A stretch of 54,214 nucleotides of DNA from Bacillota bacterium (lineage in GTDB: Bacteria > Bacillota > Clostridia > Acetivibrionales > DSM-1351). The position numbers and the translations under genes are program-made. The first letter of the stretch is position 1; each line of letters opens with the position of its first letter. The DNA is taken from the NCBI GenBank assembly GCA_023441625.1, contig JAEZOA010000046.1:1-54214 (forward strand), in the 5' to 3' direction. The notes below the pieces were generated by a model, which was not told the origin of the DNA, did not search any database, and saw nothing but the letters and a program-made list of their open reading frames with translations. Positions 17,124-27,336 of this stretch are shown here, piece by piece.

Positions 17124-18320
17124 TTATTTGTCAAATTTTCTTTTTTCAGCGCGTACTTCTAAAGCTTTCAATGTAGCCTGAGGATTTTCAAATTTACTTA
17201 AGAATATCATAGCAGCAATGATATATGGTTTATAGCTTGCTTCTTTATAAAGGGGAGTGCGGTAACGATCAAATACGGAAGCATCTACTTCACCTTCTTT
17301 ACAGCTAAGGCCTGTAATATCAGCTGGTAGGCAATGCATATAAAGGGCTTTTCCGCCTTTTGTAAGCTTCATCATTTCTTCAGTACAAGCCCAGTCTTTG
17401 TGATTAGCATTTTGTGCTAATAATTCTTTTTCCAGTGCTTTAATGCCATCTGAATCACCTTTAGCATATAAATCAGTACGTTTCTCCATAGCTTTGAAAG
17501 GAGCCCAGCTCTTAGGATATACGATATCAGCATCCTTAAATGCTTCTGCCATGTTGTTAGTCTTTGTAAAAGTACCACCAGATCTATGAGCATTCGATTT
17601 TGCAACTTCTTCTACTTCACCCATAACCTCATAGCCTTCTGGATGAGCAAGAACAACATCCATTCCCATACGAGTCATTAAACCGATGATACCCTGAGGT
17701 ACTGATAAAGGCTTGCCATAAGAAGGTGAATATGCCCAGGACATAGCAATTTTCTTTCCTTTTAAGTTCTCAACGCCACCAAATTCATTGATAATGTGTA
17801 ACATATCAGCCATTGACTGTGTTGGGTGATCGATATCACATTGTAAGTTAACAAGAGTAGGTCTCTGTTCCAAAACGCCATCTTCGTTTCCTTGTCTAAC
17901 TGCTTCGGATACTTCCTGCATGTAGGTATGACCCTTGCCGATATACATATCATCACGAATACCGATAATATCTGCCATAAAAGATACCATGTTTGCAGTT
18001 TCACGAACGGTTTCTCCATGTGCTATCTGAGATTTTCCTTCATCTAAATCCTGAACCTCAAGACCTAATAAGTTACAAGCAGAAGCGAAGCTGAAACGAG
18101 TACGAGTAGAGTTGTCACGGAAGAGTGAAATACCAAGACCGCTTTCAAAAACTTTTGTAGAAATATTATTTTCTCTCATATAACGTAATGCTTCTGCAAT
18201 AGTGAATACAGCTTCAATTTCGTCGTCGGATTTGTCCCAAGTTAATAAGAAATCATTGTTATACATTTCTTTAAAATTTAATTTGTTCAGTTTCTCGATA
18301 TAGGCATTAAGTGTTTTCAT
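17124..18320 (-). CDS. ygeW: YgeW-type knotted carbamoyltransferase
   Basis: 398 residues. Carbamoyl-phosphate binding motif DNSTRTRFSFASA (about 70-82), the long DEGKSQIAHGETVRETANM segment, and the MHCLPAD motif before residue 340, as in aspartate/ornithine carbamoyltransferases. The length and these signatures match the YgeW branch, whose true carbamoyl acceptor is not settled. GGAGATTT precedes the ATG. It overlaps no gene but ends 20 bp before the kinase start. In the island it would run in the phosphorolytic direction, feeding carbamoyl phosphate to the kinase. Confidence 0.92.
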   Translation of the reverse strand: MKTLNAYIEKLNKLNFKEMYNNDFLLTWDKSDDEIEAVFTIAEALRYMRENNISTKVFESGLGISLFRDNSTRTRFSFASACNLLGLEVQDLDEGKSQIAHGETVRETANMVSFMADIIGIRDDMYIGKGHTYMQEVSEAVRQGNEDGVLEQRPTLVNLQCDIDHPTQSMADMLHIINEFGGVENLKGKKIAMSWAYSPSYGKPLSVPQGIIGLMTRMGMDVVLAHPEGYEVMGEVEEVAKSNAHRSGGTFTKTNNMAEAFKDADIVYPKSWAPFKAMEKRTDLYAKGDSDGIKALEKELLAQNANHKDWACTEEMMKLTKGGKALYMHCLPADITGLSCKEGEVDASVFDRYRTPLYKEASYKPYIIAAMIFLSKFENPQATLKALEVRAEKRKFDK

Positions 18321-18376
18321 TTAATAAATCTCCTCTATGTTTTTTAATGGTTGGTATTTGGTAGAATAATAATTAA

Positions 18377-19678
18377 TTATTTGCAATATAAGGTTGGAAG
18401 GGCAGCATAAACAGCAGCACACTTTACTAAATCTTCTTTGTAAGTTTTTTCATTAGGAGCGTGTGCCTGTGCTTCTGCGCCAGGTCCAAAGCCGATACAA
18501 GGAATTCCGTTACGTCCCATAATGGACACACCGTTTGTGGAGAAGGTCCATTTGTCAGTAAGTGGGCGTGCCTTACGCATAGCATCAGCATCTTTTGCGC
18601 CGCTACGTGTTGTGCCATAAAGATTAGTATAAGCTTCTTCCATTGCTTTGGTTACTTTGTGATCTTCTGGTATTACCCATGTTGGGAAGTAACATTCAAT
18701 AGGATATACAAGATTAGTGTAGCTTGGTCTATCGTATTGATACATACTTACAGTTGCATTGTATTTTTTTACGAAAGGAAGTTGACGAATTTCCTCAAGG
18801 CAGCTTTCCCAAGTTTCACCAGCTGTCATACGACGGTCTAAAGAAACAGAACAAGAGTCAGCTACTGCACAACGGCTAGGAGAAGTAAAGAATATCTCGG
18901 AAGTGGCTACTGTGCCGCGGCCTAAGAAACGAGCTTCCTTCCATTTGTCATTGTATTTTTCGTCCAACATCTTAACTAAACCTCTAACCTCGTTGTTGTC
19001 AGCGTCGTTTTCATTAAGAGCACGGACATTTTGGAGTATATCAGCCATTTTATAAATAGCGTTATCACCACGTTCAGGAGCGGAACCATGACAGGAAACA
19101 CCTTGAACATCAATACGAATTTCCATACGACCACGTTGTCCACGGTAAATACCACCATCAGTAGGCTCTGTTGATACAACAAATTCAGGTCTTACTTTGT
19201 TTTCGTTGATAATATACTGCCAGCAAAGTCCATCACAATCTTCTTCTTGCACTGTTCCAGTTACTAACACAGTATATTTCTCGCTTAATAAACCAAGATC
19301 TTTCATGATTTTAGCACCGTACACAGCTGATACGATACCACCTAACTGGTCAGATGTACCACGTCCACCAATTTCTTCGTTATTTTCATAGCCTTCGTAT
19401 GGATCAAAGCTCCAATTTGCTCTATTTCCAATACCTACAGTATCGATGTGGGCATCATAGCCAATTAAGGTTTTGCCGGTTCCCATATAACCTAAAACAT
19501 TACCCATAGGATCGATTTCAACCTTATCAAAAGCTAAAGCCTTCATTTCTGCTTCTATACGTTTGATATGACCTTCTTCGCCGCAACTTTCACCAGGAAT
19601 TGCTACTAAATCTCTTAAAAATTTAGTCATAGCTGGGAGATATGCATTAGCTGCTTCTTTAATTTTGTTATAATCCAT
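18377..19678 (-). CDS. ygeY: YgeY family M20 metallopeptidase/amidohydrolase
   Basis: 433 residues. M20 di-zinc motifs: GYDAHIDTVGIGN (metal His/Asp), GRGTSDQLGG (bridging Asp), TGTVQEEDCDG (catalytic/metal Glu), STEPTDGGIYRGQRG and the terminal GPGAEAQAHAPNE His. Annotated in this neighbourhood as a selenium-metabolism-associated hydrolase or deacetylase/deacylase. It should cleave an amide or ureido bond of a purine-derived intermediate, but the substrate is not proven. AGGTTTG precedes the ATG. It lies between ygeX and ygeW. Confidence 0.9.
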   Translation of the reverse strand: MDYNKIKEAANAYLPAMTKFLRDLVAIPGESCGEEGHIKRIEAEMKALAFDKVEIDPMGNVLGYMGTGKTLIGYDAHIDTVGIGNRANWSFDPYEGYENNEEIGGRGTSDQLGGIVSAVYGAKIMKDLGLLSEKYTVLVTGTVQEEDCDGLCWQYIINENKVRPEFVVSTEPTDGGIYRGQRGRMEIRIDVQGVSCHGSAPERGDNAIYKMADILQNVRALNENDADNNEVRGLVKMLDEKYNDKWKEARFLGRGTVATSEIFFTSPSRCAVADSCSVSLDRRMTAGETWESCLEEIRQLPFVKKYNATVSMYQYDRPSYTNLVYPIECYFPTWVIPEDHKVTKAMEEAYTNLYGTTRSGAKDADAMRKARPLTDKWTFSTNGVSIMGRNGIPCIGFGPGAEAQAHAPNEKTYKEDLVKCAAVYAALPTLYCK

Positions 19679-19751
19679 TTCAAACCTCCATATTAAAGTA
19701 ATTATTTATTTATGATGTTCATAGCTTTTCAAATTTATTCCTATGACATTT

Positions 19752-19795
19752 TAATGTTTTGAAACAAAATTACCAAGTAATGTTTCAAAACATTA
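19752..19795 (-). repeat. 15-bp perfect inverted repeat between ygeX and ygeY
   Basis: TAATGTTTTGAAACA (19752-19766) is perfectly complementary to TGTTTCAAAACATTA (19781-19795), with a 14-base loop. On the transcribed strand it lies just after the ygeX stop and has no poly-U. It could be a partial terminator, mRNA-stabilising stem or protein site. Confidence 0.55.
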
Positions 19796-19814
19796 TGTTG
19801 GTAGATACACTATT

Positions 19815-21020
19815 TTAATATTGCTTTCCACCCCATACAATTTCTTTATAACGGTCAGGATCAGTATCGCCTTCTGTAGAGAATAAAAGTACCTTTGAGG
19901 TGTTATCTAATTTTAGAGCCTTTTTTAAATCGGCTAACTCAGGTCTTGTCATTATAGAATATAATACTCCAAATGGGGCTGCTCCTGATTCACCAGAAAT
20001 AATTTGAACATCACCTTTGAAGGGAGCGCCTAATATTCTCATACCTTCAGCAGCGACGCAGTCTGGTGCGGCAACAAAAACAGAAACATGATTCTTTAAG
20101 ATATCCCAAGAAATAGTATTGGGTTCTCCACAAGCTAAGCCTGCCATAATGGTTTCCATATCGCCCTCTACAATTCTTTCCTCACCATCTCCTGCAACAG
20201 CACCCTTATATAGACAAGCAGCAGCTTCAGCTTCTACAACAATTACAGTAGGTGGATTTTCTGGGTATTTATTAGCAAAGTAACCTTGTACTGCGCCTGC
20301 CAGAGAGCCTACACCTGCCTGAACAAATACATGAGTCGGGCAATTAACTCCAGCTTCAGCTAATTGTTCACTTGCTTCCATAACCATAGTGCCGTAACCT
20401 TGCATAATCCAGGAAGGTATTTCTTCGTAGCCTTCCCAAGCAGTATCCTGAACTACTACGCCGTTTGGAGTCTTAGCGGCAGCCGCAGCGGCCATACGAA
20501 CACATTCATCATAATTTACTTCTTCAATTGTTGCGATAGCGCCTTCTGCCTTGATGTTATCCAGACGAGTCTGGGTAGAACCCTTAGGCATATAGACAAC
20601 AGCTTTTTGATTTAACCTGTTCGCAGCCCATGCTACTCCGCGACCATGATTGCCATCTGTGGCAGTGAAAAAAGTAGCTTGACCGAATTCTTCTCTGAGC
20701 TTATCTGATGTTAAAGTTTTAAAATCAAGTTCAGATACATCTTTTCCGGTTACACTCGCGATATAGCGAGCCATAGCAAAGGAACCACCTAACACTTTAA
20801 AAGCATTAAGGCCAAATCGATAAGATTCATCTTTAACAAATACATCATGAAGTCCTAAATACTTCGCCATATTTGATAGATGAGCTAAAGGAGTTCTTTC
20901 GTATCCAGGAATGGTTTGATGAAAGGCTCTTGCTTTTTTAACCTCGGATAAATCCATTACCTTTAGATTTGCATCGTTAGTTTTGGGCATAGTATTTTGT
21001 ACCCATTTTATTTCTTTCAT
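19815..21020 (-). CDS. ygeX: 2,3-diaminopropionate ammonia-lyase
   Basis: 401 residues, fold-type II PLP enzyme. Schiff-base Lys in RFGLNAFKVLGGSF (about 68-81); TATDGNHGRGVAWAA (about 118); glycine-rich phosphate loop VQAGVGSLAGA; GESGAAPFG near residue 345. YgeX converts 2,3-diaminopropionate to pyruvate and two ammonia through 2-aminoacrylate. AAGGAGG precedes the ATG. First gene of the leftward operon, driven from the 525-bp divergent region shared with ssnA. In purine breakdown it would be the step producing pyruvate. Confidence 0.94.
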   Translation of the reverse strand: MKEIKWVQNTMPKTNDANLKVMDLSEVKKARAFHQTIPGYERTPLAHLSNMAKYLGLHDVFVKDESYRFGLNAFKVLGGSFAMARYIASVTGKDVSELDFKTLTSDKLREEFGQATFFTATDGNHGRGVAWAANRLNQKAVVYMPKGSTQTRLDNIKAEGAIATIEEVNYDECVRMAAAAAAKTPNGVVVQDTAWEGYEEIPSWIMQGYGTMVMEASEQLAEAGVNCPTHVFVQAGVGSLAGAVQGYFANKYPENPPTVIVVEAEAAACLYKGAVAGDGEERIVEGDMETIMAGLACGEPNTISWDILKNHVSVFVAAPDCVAAEGMRILGAPFKGDVQIISGESGAAPFGVLYSIMTRPELADLKKALKLDNTSKVLLFSTEGDTDPDRYKEIVWGGKQY

Positions 21021-21545
21021 AAATACCTCCTTAACCGTGATTATAAAGTATCATTGAAAATTTCAAATATTAACAGCCTAATGGAAACTATTACTAATCA
21101 ATAATTTAATATCAACTCATAATTTGCTTCATTATTGTTAAAAATATTCTTGCATTCTAAACCATATATTAAAATATATATGTTTATCATGCATAGATTA
21201 TGGTATCATATTTGAACGAAAAATCAACTATTAAATCAAAAAATATAAAAAAATTATATTTTTAAAAATGTCAAAATAGTAGAGTAAAATTAAATAATGA
21301 GTAAATATTTATTATAAAATAGGTAAAATTGCATAAAAAAGTATTGTAAAAAACATAAAAAATAGTGCATAATTCATAATGGCATATAAGTTGAGTTATG
21401 CAAAGTGGTAATTAATAAATAATTTCATAGATTGATTAATCAAACAAATTGATGTAAAATAATCTTAATAAAGATAATTGTTATTCTGCTTTATCAAAAT
21501 CAAATATAAGGTTAATTTGTATATCAAGAAAAGGAGAAACAAACA
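21021..21545. promoter_or_regulatory. Divergent regulatory region between the ygeX and ssnA operons
   Basis: 525 bp, extremely AT-rich, with no coding frame and room for two divergent promoters. It contains a TetR-type operator candidate at 21428-21447 and other short palindromes (for example ATATATTAAAATATATAT near 21165). I cannot place single promoters with confidence in such AT-rich DNA. Confidence 0.55.
21428..21447 (+). promoter_or_regulatory. Operator candidate, site 1
   Basis: TAGATTGATTAATCAAACAA shares its first ten bases, and TCAA after the centre, with the perfect palindrome at 28861-28880. It contains the palindrome TTGATTAATCAA. It lies 98-118 bp upstream of ssnA in the divergent promoter region. 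The proposed binder is the TetR protein at 27.9 kb. Confidence 0.5.
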
Positions 21546-22877
21546 ATGATGCTAATAGGAAATGGTAAAGTAATTACAAGAAATAAGGATTTACCCTTTA
21601 TTGAAAATGGTGCAGTACTTGTAGAAGGAACATGTATTTTGAAAGTGGGTAATTTAGAAGATTTAAAAAGTAAACATGGAGATGCGGAATTTGTAGATGC
21701 CAAAGGTGGTCTTATCATGCCGGGCCTTATCAATACACATAACCATATTTATAGTGCTATGGCAAGAGGATTATCTATTGACGGATATGACCCTAAGGGT
21801 TTTCTCGATATTCTAGATGGACTGTGGTGGAATATTGACAGGCGCCTTACACTTGAACAGACCAAGCAAAGTGCAATAGCAACTTATATAGATTGTATCA
21901 AAAATGGTGTAACAACTGTATTTGATCATCATGCAAGCTTTGGAAGCATTGAAAATAGTTTATTTACGATAGCTGATGCAGCAAAGGAGCTTGGAGTTCG
22001 TACCTGTCTATGTTATGAAGTGTCTGATCGTGATGGAGAGACAAAGATGCAGGCAGCTGTCAAAGAAAACTATGATTTTATCAATTATACAGCAAAGCAA
22101 ACGGATGATATGCAAAAAGCAATGATGGGTATGCATGCAGCATTTACAATTTCTGACGAAACCTTTGCTTTATGTAGGGAAAGGACGCCAAAGAATGTCG
22201 GGTATCACATCCATGTTGCTGAGGGCATTGAAGATTTGCATGATTCTCTTAAAAAACACGGTAAGCGTATAGTCAACCGTCTTATGGATCAAGGAATTTT
22301 AGGACCTAAGACCATTACAGCTCACTGTATTTATGTAAATTCGCAGGAGATGGAGCTGTTGAAAGAAACAGATACAATGGTAGTGCATAATCCTGAATCC
22401 AATATGGGTAATGCTTGTGGATGCCCTCCTACAATGGAAATCTTTAAACGAGGAATTTTAACCGGCCTTGGAACAGATGGGTACACCAATGATATGTTTG
22501 AGTCTTATAAGGTAGCAAATGTATTACACAAACACTCCTTATGTGATGCGAATGCTGCATGGGGTGAGGTGCCAGAGATGCTTTTCGAAGGCAATGCCAA
22601 GATTGCAAACCGTTATTTTGATACACCATTAGGTGTTTTGAAAGAAGGAGCAGCTGCTGATATCGTAATTGCAGATTACGATCCGCTTACTCCAATGACG
22701 AAAGATAATATTAATAGTCATATGCTTTTTGGATTAAACGGGAGTAAAATTGTAACAACCATAATAAATGGAAAGATTTTAATGAAGAATAGAGAGTTAT
22801 TATATATTGATGAAGCAAAAGCAATGGCAGATTGCAGACAGCAAACAGAACTTTTAAAAAAGAGTATTAATAAATAG
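21546..22877 (+). CDS. ssnA: SsnA family putative aminohydrolase
   Basis: 443 residues, amidohydrolase superfamily. Metal motif NTHNHIYSAMARG (about 63-75), FDHHASF, YHIHVAEGIED, TAHCIYVN and catalytic Asp in LGTDGYTNDMFE (about 308-320). The length and motifs match SsnA proteins of SDMH clusters, related to deaminases of guanine-type rings. The likely role is deamination or hydrolysis of a purine intermediate. AAAAGGAGAAAC lies upstream of the ATG. First gene of the rightward operon ssnA-ygfK-hydA-ridA, 12 bp before ygfK. Confidence 0.93.
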   Translation: MMLIGNGKVITRNKDLPFIENGAVLVEGTCILKVGNLEDLKSKHGDAEFVDAKGGLIMPGLINTHNHIYSAMARGLSIDGYDPKGFLDILDGLWWNIDRRLTLEQTKQSAIATYIDCIKNGVTTVFDHHASFGSIENSLFTIADAAKELGVRTCLCYEVSDRDGETKMQAAVKENYDFINYTAKQTDDMQKAMMGMHAAFTISDETFALCRERTPKNVGYHIHVAEGIEDLHDSLKKHGKRIVNRLMDQGILGPKTITAHCIYVNSQEMELLKETDTMVVHNPESNMGNACGCPPTMEIFKRGILTGLGTDGYTNDMFESYKVANVLHKHSLCDANAAWGEVPEMLFEGNAKIANRYFDTPLGVLKEGAAADIVIADYDPLTPMTKDNINSHMLFGLNGSKIVTTIINGKILMKNRELLYIDEAKAMADCRQQTELLKKSINK

Positions 22878-22889
22878 GAGGTAATCTAC

Positions 22890-25877
22890 ATGGGAGATAG
22901 AATGACACCAATCCCATTTCATAATCTTATGGAATGGATTTTTGAGGAGAAGAAGTCAGGAAGAGTTTTTGGAGTGAGAGAGCCATTTATTAAAAAGAAT
23001 AATAATGTTCTCCATATATTCGGAGAGACAATTGAAACTCCTTATGGTCCAGCTGCAGGACCCAATACACAGCTAGCTCAAAATATCATCGCAGCTTATT
23101 ACTCTGGAAGCAGATTTTTTGAATTAAAAACGGTACAGATTATCGATGGAGAAGATTTACCAGTTAATAAGCCTTGTATTTTGGCTGATGATGAAGGGTA
23201 TAACTGTGAGTGGTCAACAGAACTGCATGTTCATGAAGCATTGAACGAATATGTGAAAGCATGGATTGCGCTAAAGGTTTTATCCAAGGAATTTGGTTTA
23301 GGAGCAGAAAATGGCTTTGTATTTAATATGAGCGTCGGCTATGATCTAAAAGGTATTCAATCGGAGAAGGTTAATACTTTTATTGATAATATCATGGATG
23401 CGAAGAATACTTCGATTTGGAATGAATGTATAAGCTATCTTTTAGATAATGTGACAAAGTTTAAAAACATCGATAAAGAATATATTGAAAGTATATCCTC
23501 AAGGGTATGTACATCTATTACCGTGTCAACCTTACATGGCTGCCCTCCGGAGGAAATAGAAAGTATCGCATCGTATTTAATTAATGAAAAACATTTAAAT
23601 ACTTATGTGAAATGTAATCCTACGCTTTTAGGCTATGAAACTGCACGTGAAATCATGGATAAAATGGGATATGATTATGTGGCTTTTGGTGATTTCCATT
23701 TTAAAGATGATTTGCAATTTGAAGATGCTGTTCCTATGCTTCAAAGATTGCAGAAAAAGGCTGATTCGTTAGGTTTGGAATTTGGTGTCAAGCTTACCAA
23801 TACTTTTCCGGTTGATGTGACGCATGATGAACTGCCAAGTGAAGAAATGTACATGTCAGGCCGTTCCTTATGTGCACTATCCTTATCCGTAGCTTATAAG
23901 CTTGCCAAGGCATTTGACGGAAAGCTACGCATGTCATTTTCGGGTGGTGCTGACTACTTTAATATAGATAAAATATTTAATGTTGGTATTTGGCCAATTA
24001 CAATGGCAACAACCTTTTTAAAAACAGGCGGATATCAAAGAGGCAAACAAATTGCAGAGAAATTGGAGAAATTGGAATACAAAGATTTTTCCGGTGTTGA
24101 TGTAGAAGGCCTTGGAAGATTAATTGAAGAAATAAAAGTTGACAAACATCATACCAAGAGTGCTAAACCGCTGCCTACAAGAAAAATAAGCAAAAAAGTA
24201 CCGCTTTTAAGCTGTTTTATAGCGCCATGTGGTGAGGGGTGTCCAATTCACCAGGACATTCCAGCGTATCTGAAGCTTGTCAGGGAAGGCCAGTATACAA
24301 AAGCTCTTGAAGTAATAACAGATAAAAATGCACTTCCATTCATTACCGGTACAATATGCAGTCATGCCTGTATGTCAAAGTGTACCCGTAATTTTTACGA
24401 TGAATCCATTCATATCCGCAGTGCGAAATTGGTAGCTGCAGAAAATGGTTATAATGAGCTTTATAGAGCTTTAAAGGCATCTGATAAATATAAGGATAAA
24501 AATGTCGCTATTGTAGGTGCAGGTTCTGCGGGTATCGCTTGTGCATTCTTTCTAGCGAGAGAAGGTGCGAAGGTAACTGTTTTTGAAAAAAGAGCAGAGG
24601 CAGGCGGTGTTGTTAAATATGTAATTCCGGCATTTCGTATCTCGGATGAAGCAATCAATAAGGATGTACAGCTTGCAGTTAAGTTAGGTGTTAAATTTGA
24701 ATTTAATCATGAAATAAAGAGCTTGGATGAATTAAAAGCTGACGGATTTGATGCAATCGTACTTGCGGTAGGAGCAACGAAGAGCATATCGATTGGAATT
24801 GAAAGTGAAAATGAAATTAACGCAATTGAGTTTCTGGATGCATGTAAAAATGCCCCTGAAACCTTAAACCTTGGTAAAAACGTAGTGGTTATTGGTGCAG
24901 GAAATACGGCGATGGATGTGGCAAGAGCTGCAAAGAGAATGCCCGGAGTTGAGAATGTATCCATTATATATCGTCGTACCATCAAATATATGCCGGCGGA
25001 CGAAGAAGAGTTAGATATGGCGGTGAAAGATGGGGTTGAAATTAAGGTTTTATTGGCTCCCGTATCTCAAAAGAACGGTAAATTAATATGTCATAAAGTA
25101 GTTCTTGGCGAAATGGATGCTTCAGGAAGACAAAAACCTATCGTGACAGATGAAGAAGTTGTAATTGATGCAGATACGGTTGTAGCATCACTGGGCGAGA
25201 AGGTTGATGGAGCGTTCTATGAGAGACTAGGGCTTCAATTAACTGACCGTGGTCAGGTATTATTAAAACGTGAAAAAATGGAGTCTTCAATACCAAATGT
25301 CTATGTTATTGGAGATGGTGCAAATGGAGCAGCAACTGTAGTACAGGCCATTCGTGATGCTTCTGTTGCAGCTAATTCTATTTTAGGCCTTGATCCTAGA
25401 AAGGTAATTGAACTAGATAGTAATAAGGAGAAAGTTGGCGAAAAGAAGGGTATATTAGTACACGCAGAGGAACCTAAGAATGAAGCCAATCGTTGCCTTG
25501 AGTGTAATAAGGTTTGTGAAGCTTGTGTGGATGTATGTCCTAACAGAGCTAATATATCAATAAAGGTTCCGGGCACTTATATGCGTCAGATTCTCCACGT
25601 AGATTATATGTGTAACGAATGCGGTAATTGTAAGAGCTTTTGCCCATACGACAGTTCTCCATACAAAGAAAAGATAACTTTATTCCATACCTTAGCTGAT
25701 TTTGAGGATAGTAAGAATGAGGGATTTGTTCTGCTTGATGAGGATAAGCTGATTTTCAGAGTAAGATTTGGCAACATAGAAAAGGATGTAGAAATTAAGA
25801 ATTGTGACTTGGATGAGGGTATTAAAAATTTCATTTTAGCAGTTTATGAAGATTATCGCTATATCATGATGAAATAA
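22890..25877 (+). CDS. ygfK: YgfK-type oxidoreductase (putative selenate reductase YgfK subunit)
   Basis: 995 residues. The N-terminal about 420 residues form a dihydroorotate-dehydrogenase-like flavin barrel (TPYGPAAGPNTQLAQN near 50). Then a glutamate-synthase-small-subunit-like module: Fe-S entry CGEGCPIHQDIP (about 446) and CMSKCTRNF, FAD Rossmann VAIVGAGSAGIAC (about 538), NAD(P) Rossmann VVVIGAGNTAMDVA (about 668), ending in two ferredoxin-type sites (CLECNKVCEACVDVCP about 868; CNECGNCKSFCP about 908). Architecture like dihydropyrimidine dehydrogenase, so it is a plausible NAD(P)H-linked reductase of a purine-derived ring. 'Selenate reductase' is a historical name. AGGAGGTAA precedes the ATG. 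Confidence 0.94.
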   Translation: MGDRMTPIPFHNLMEWIFEEKKSGRVFGVREPFIKKNNNVLHIFGETIETPYGPAAGPNTQLAQNIIAAYYSGSRFFELKTVQIIDGEDLPVNKPCILADDEGYNCEWSTELHVHEALNEYVKAWIALKVLSKEFGLGAENGFVFNMSVGYDLKGIQSEKVNTFIDNIMDAKNTSIWNECISYLLDNVTKFKNIDKEYIESISSRVCTSITVSTLHGCPPEEIESIASYLINEKHLNTYVKCNPTLLGYETAREIMDKMGYDYVAFGDFHFKDDLQFEDAVPMLQRLQKKADSLGLEFGVKLTNTFPVDVTHDELPSEEMYMSGRSLCALSLSVAYKLAKAFDGKLRMSFSGGADYFNIDKIFNVGIWPITMATTFLKTGGYQRGKQIAEKLEKLEYKDFSGVDVEGLGRLIEEIKVDKHHTKSAKPLPTRKISKKVPLLSCFIAPCGEGCPIHQDIPAYLKLVREGQYTKALEVITDKNALPFITGTICSHACMSKCTRNFYDESIHIRSAKLVAAENGYNELYRALKASDKYKDKNVAIVGAGSAGIACAFFLAREGAKVTVFEKRAEAGGVVKYVIPAFRISDEAINKDVQLAVKLGVKFEFNHEIKSLDELKADGFDAIVLAVGATKSISIGIESENEINAIEFLDACKNAPETLNLGKNVVVIGAGNTAMDVARAAKRMPGVENVSIIYRRTIKYMPADEEELDMAVKDGVEIKVLLAPVSQKNGKLICHKVVLGEMDASGRQKPIVTDEEVVIDADTVVASLGEKVDGAFYERLGLQLTDRGQVLLKREKMESSIPNVYVIGDGANGAATVVQAIRDASVAANSILGLDPRKVIELDSNKEKVGEKKGILVHAEEPKNEANRCLECNKVCEACVDVCPNRANISIKVPGTYMRQILHVDYMCNECGNCKSFCPYDSSPYKEKITLFHTLADFEDSKNEGFVLLDEDKLIFRVRFGNIEKDVEIKNCDLDEGIKNFILAVYEDYRYIMMK

Positions 25878-25901
25878 TTAAGAAAAACTGAGGTGATAAG
25901 T

Positions 25902-27281
25902 GTGGATCTTCTATTAAAGGGCGGAACAGTAGTAACACCAGTGAGCAGAAAAATTTCAGACGTCAGAATACATGAAAACATCATTGCAGAGGTAGGAGAA
26001 AACCTAAAAGCAAATGGAGACAAAGTGATAGATGTATCAGGGAAATTACTCTTTCCTGGGTTTATTGATACTCATACACATTTTGAGCTTGATGCAGGAG
26101 ACTTCTATACAGCGGATGATTTTAGTACTGGATCAAAGGCTGCAATAGCAGGAGGAACTACAACGATATTGGACTTCTCTACCCAGAATAAAAATGAGAC
26201 TCTTAAGGAAGCTCTTAAGACATGGCATAAAAAAGCAGAAGGATGTTCTTCCTGCGACTATGGATTTCATATGTCAATCATCGATTGGAATGAAGAAACA
26301 AAAAAAGAAATTAAAGATATGACTAATAGCGGAGTTACCTCCTATAAGTTGTATATGGCATATGATAATCTAAAAGTTAATTCGGGAGAAATATATGAAA
26401 TTTTAAAAGCGGTGAAAGAGGAGAATGGAATTATCGGTGTACACTGTGAAAACGGGGACTTGGTGAATGAGTTGATAAAAGAACAAAAGTTATTAGGGCA
26501 TCTCACACCAAAGGCTCACCCACTTTCCAGACCTGATGTGATTGAAGCTGAGGCGGTGAGCCAGCTTTTAACCATCGCAAAGCTGGCAGAGGCACCAATT
26601 AATATCGTTCACCTTAGCACGAGAAAAGGTTATGAGATTATTAAGCAAGCCAGAGAACAAGGGCAGAAGGTATATGTTGAATCTTGTCCACAATATTTTC
26701 TCTTTAATGATTCAAAATATGATTTACCCGATTTTGAGAGTGCTAAATTTGTATTATCACCTCCTCTTAGGAAGGAAGCAGATATTGAATGTCTTTGGAA
26801 TGCTCTTGGTGCTAACCAGATAGATACAATAGGGACGGATCACTGTAGCTTTCATTTTAAAGGACAGAAAGAAAGAGGCCGTAATGATTTTTCGATAATT
26901 CCGAATGGAATCCCGGGGGTAGAACACCGTCCTATGCTTATGTATACCTATGGGGTGGTAGAAGAAAAGATTACATTAGAACAAATGTGTGCAGTGTTAT
27001 CTACCAATGCTGCTAAATTATTTGGAATGTACCCCAAAAAAGGCATAATTCAAAAAGGTAGTGATGCTGATATCGTTGTATGGGATCCAAATTACCAAGG
27101 TATTATAACGGCTAAGAACCAGATTCAAAATGTTGATTATACACCGTATGAAGGATTTAAGGTTAAAGGTAAAGCAGAGTATGTTTTCCTTAGAGGTAAT
27201 TTGGTTGCAGCGAAAGGGGAAATCATTAAGGTGAATTTAGGGAAATATGTGTTCCGTAATAAAAGTCAGAATCTGTTTTAA
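25902..27281 (+). CDS. hydA: D-hydantoinase / dihydropyrimidinase-like ring-opening enzyme
   Basis: About 459 residues from GTG 25902 (TGAGGTGA six bases before); an in-frame GTG at 25893 overlaps that SD. Motifs: metal-binding DTHTHFE, SYKLYMAYDN with the carboxylated bridging Lys, GVHCENGDL, NIVHLST and GTDHCSFHFKGQKERG. Typical of cyclic amide hydrolases (homologue of E. coli HyuA/YgeZ). It opens a hydantoin- or dihydropyrimidine-type ring in the cytosol, presumably after reduction by YgfK. 24 bp after ygfK, 55 bp before ridA. Confidence 0.92.
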   Translation: MDLLLKGGTVVTPVSRKISDVRIHENIIAEVGENLKANGDKVIDVSGKLLFPGFIDTHTHFELDAGDFYTADDFSTGSKAAIAGGTTTILDFSTQNKNETLKEALKTWHKKAEGCSSCDYGFHMSIIDWNEETKKEIKDMTNSGVTSYKLYMAYDNLKVNSGEIYEILKAVKEENGIIGVHCENGDLVNELIKEQKLLGHLTPKAHPLSRPDVIEAEAVSQLLTIAKLAEAPINIVHLSTRKGYEIIKQAREQGQKVYVESCPQYFLFNDSKYDLPDFESAKFVLSPPLRKEADIECLWNALGANQIDTIGTDHCSFHFKGQKERGRNDFSIIPNGIPGVEHRPMLMYTYGVVEEKITLEQMCAVLSTNAAKLFGMYPKKGIIQKGSDADIVVWDPNYQGIITAKNQIQNVDYTPYEGFKVKGKAEYVFLRGNLVAAKGEIIKVNLGKYVFRNKSQNLF

Positions 27282-27336
27282 ACTAATACAAATAAAAATA
27301 ATATGTGATGGCGCAATCGCCATAATGGAGGCAATA

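Noticed and set aside
22890..25877. Selenate reductase as the function of YgfK
   Set aside because: The name is historical; domain order is like dihydropyrimidine dehydrogenase/glutamate synthase and the context is purine breakdown.
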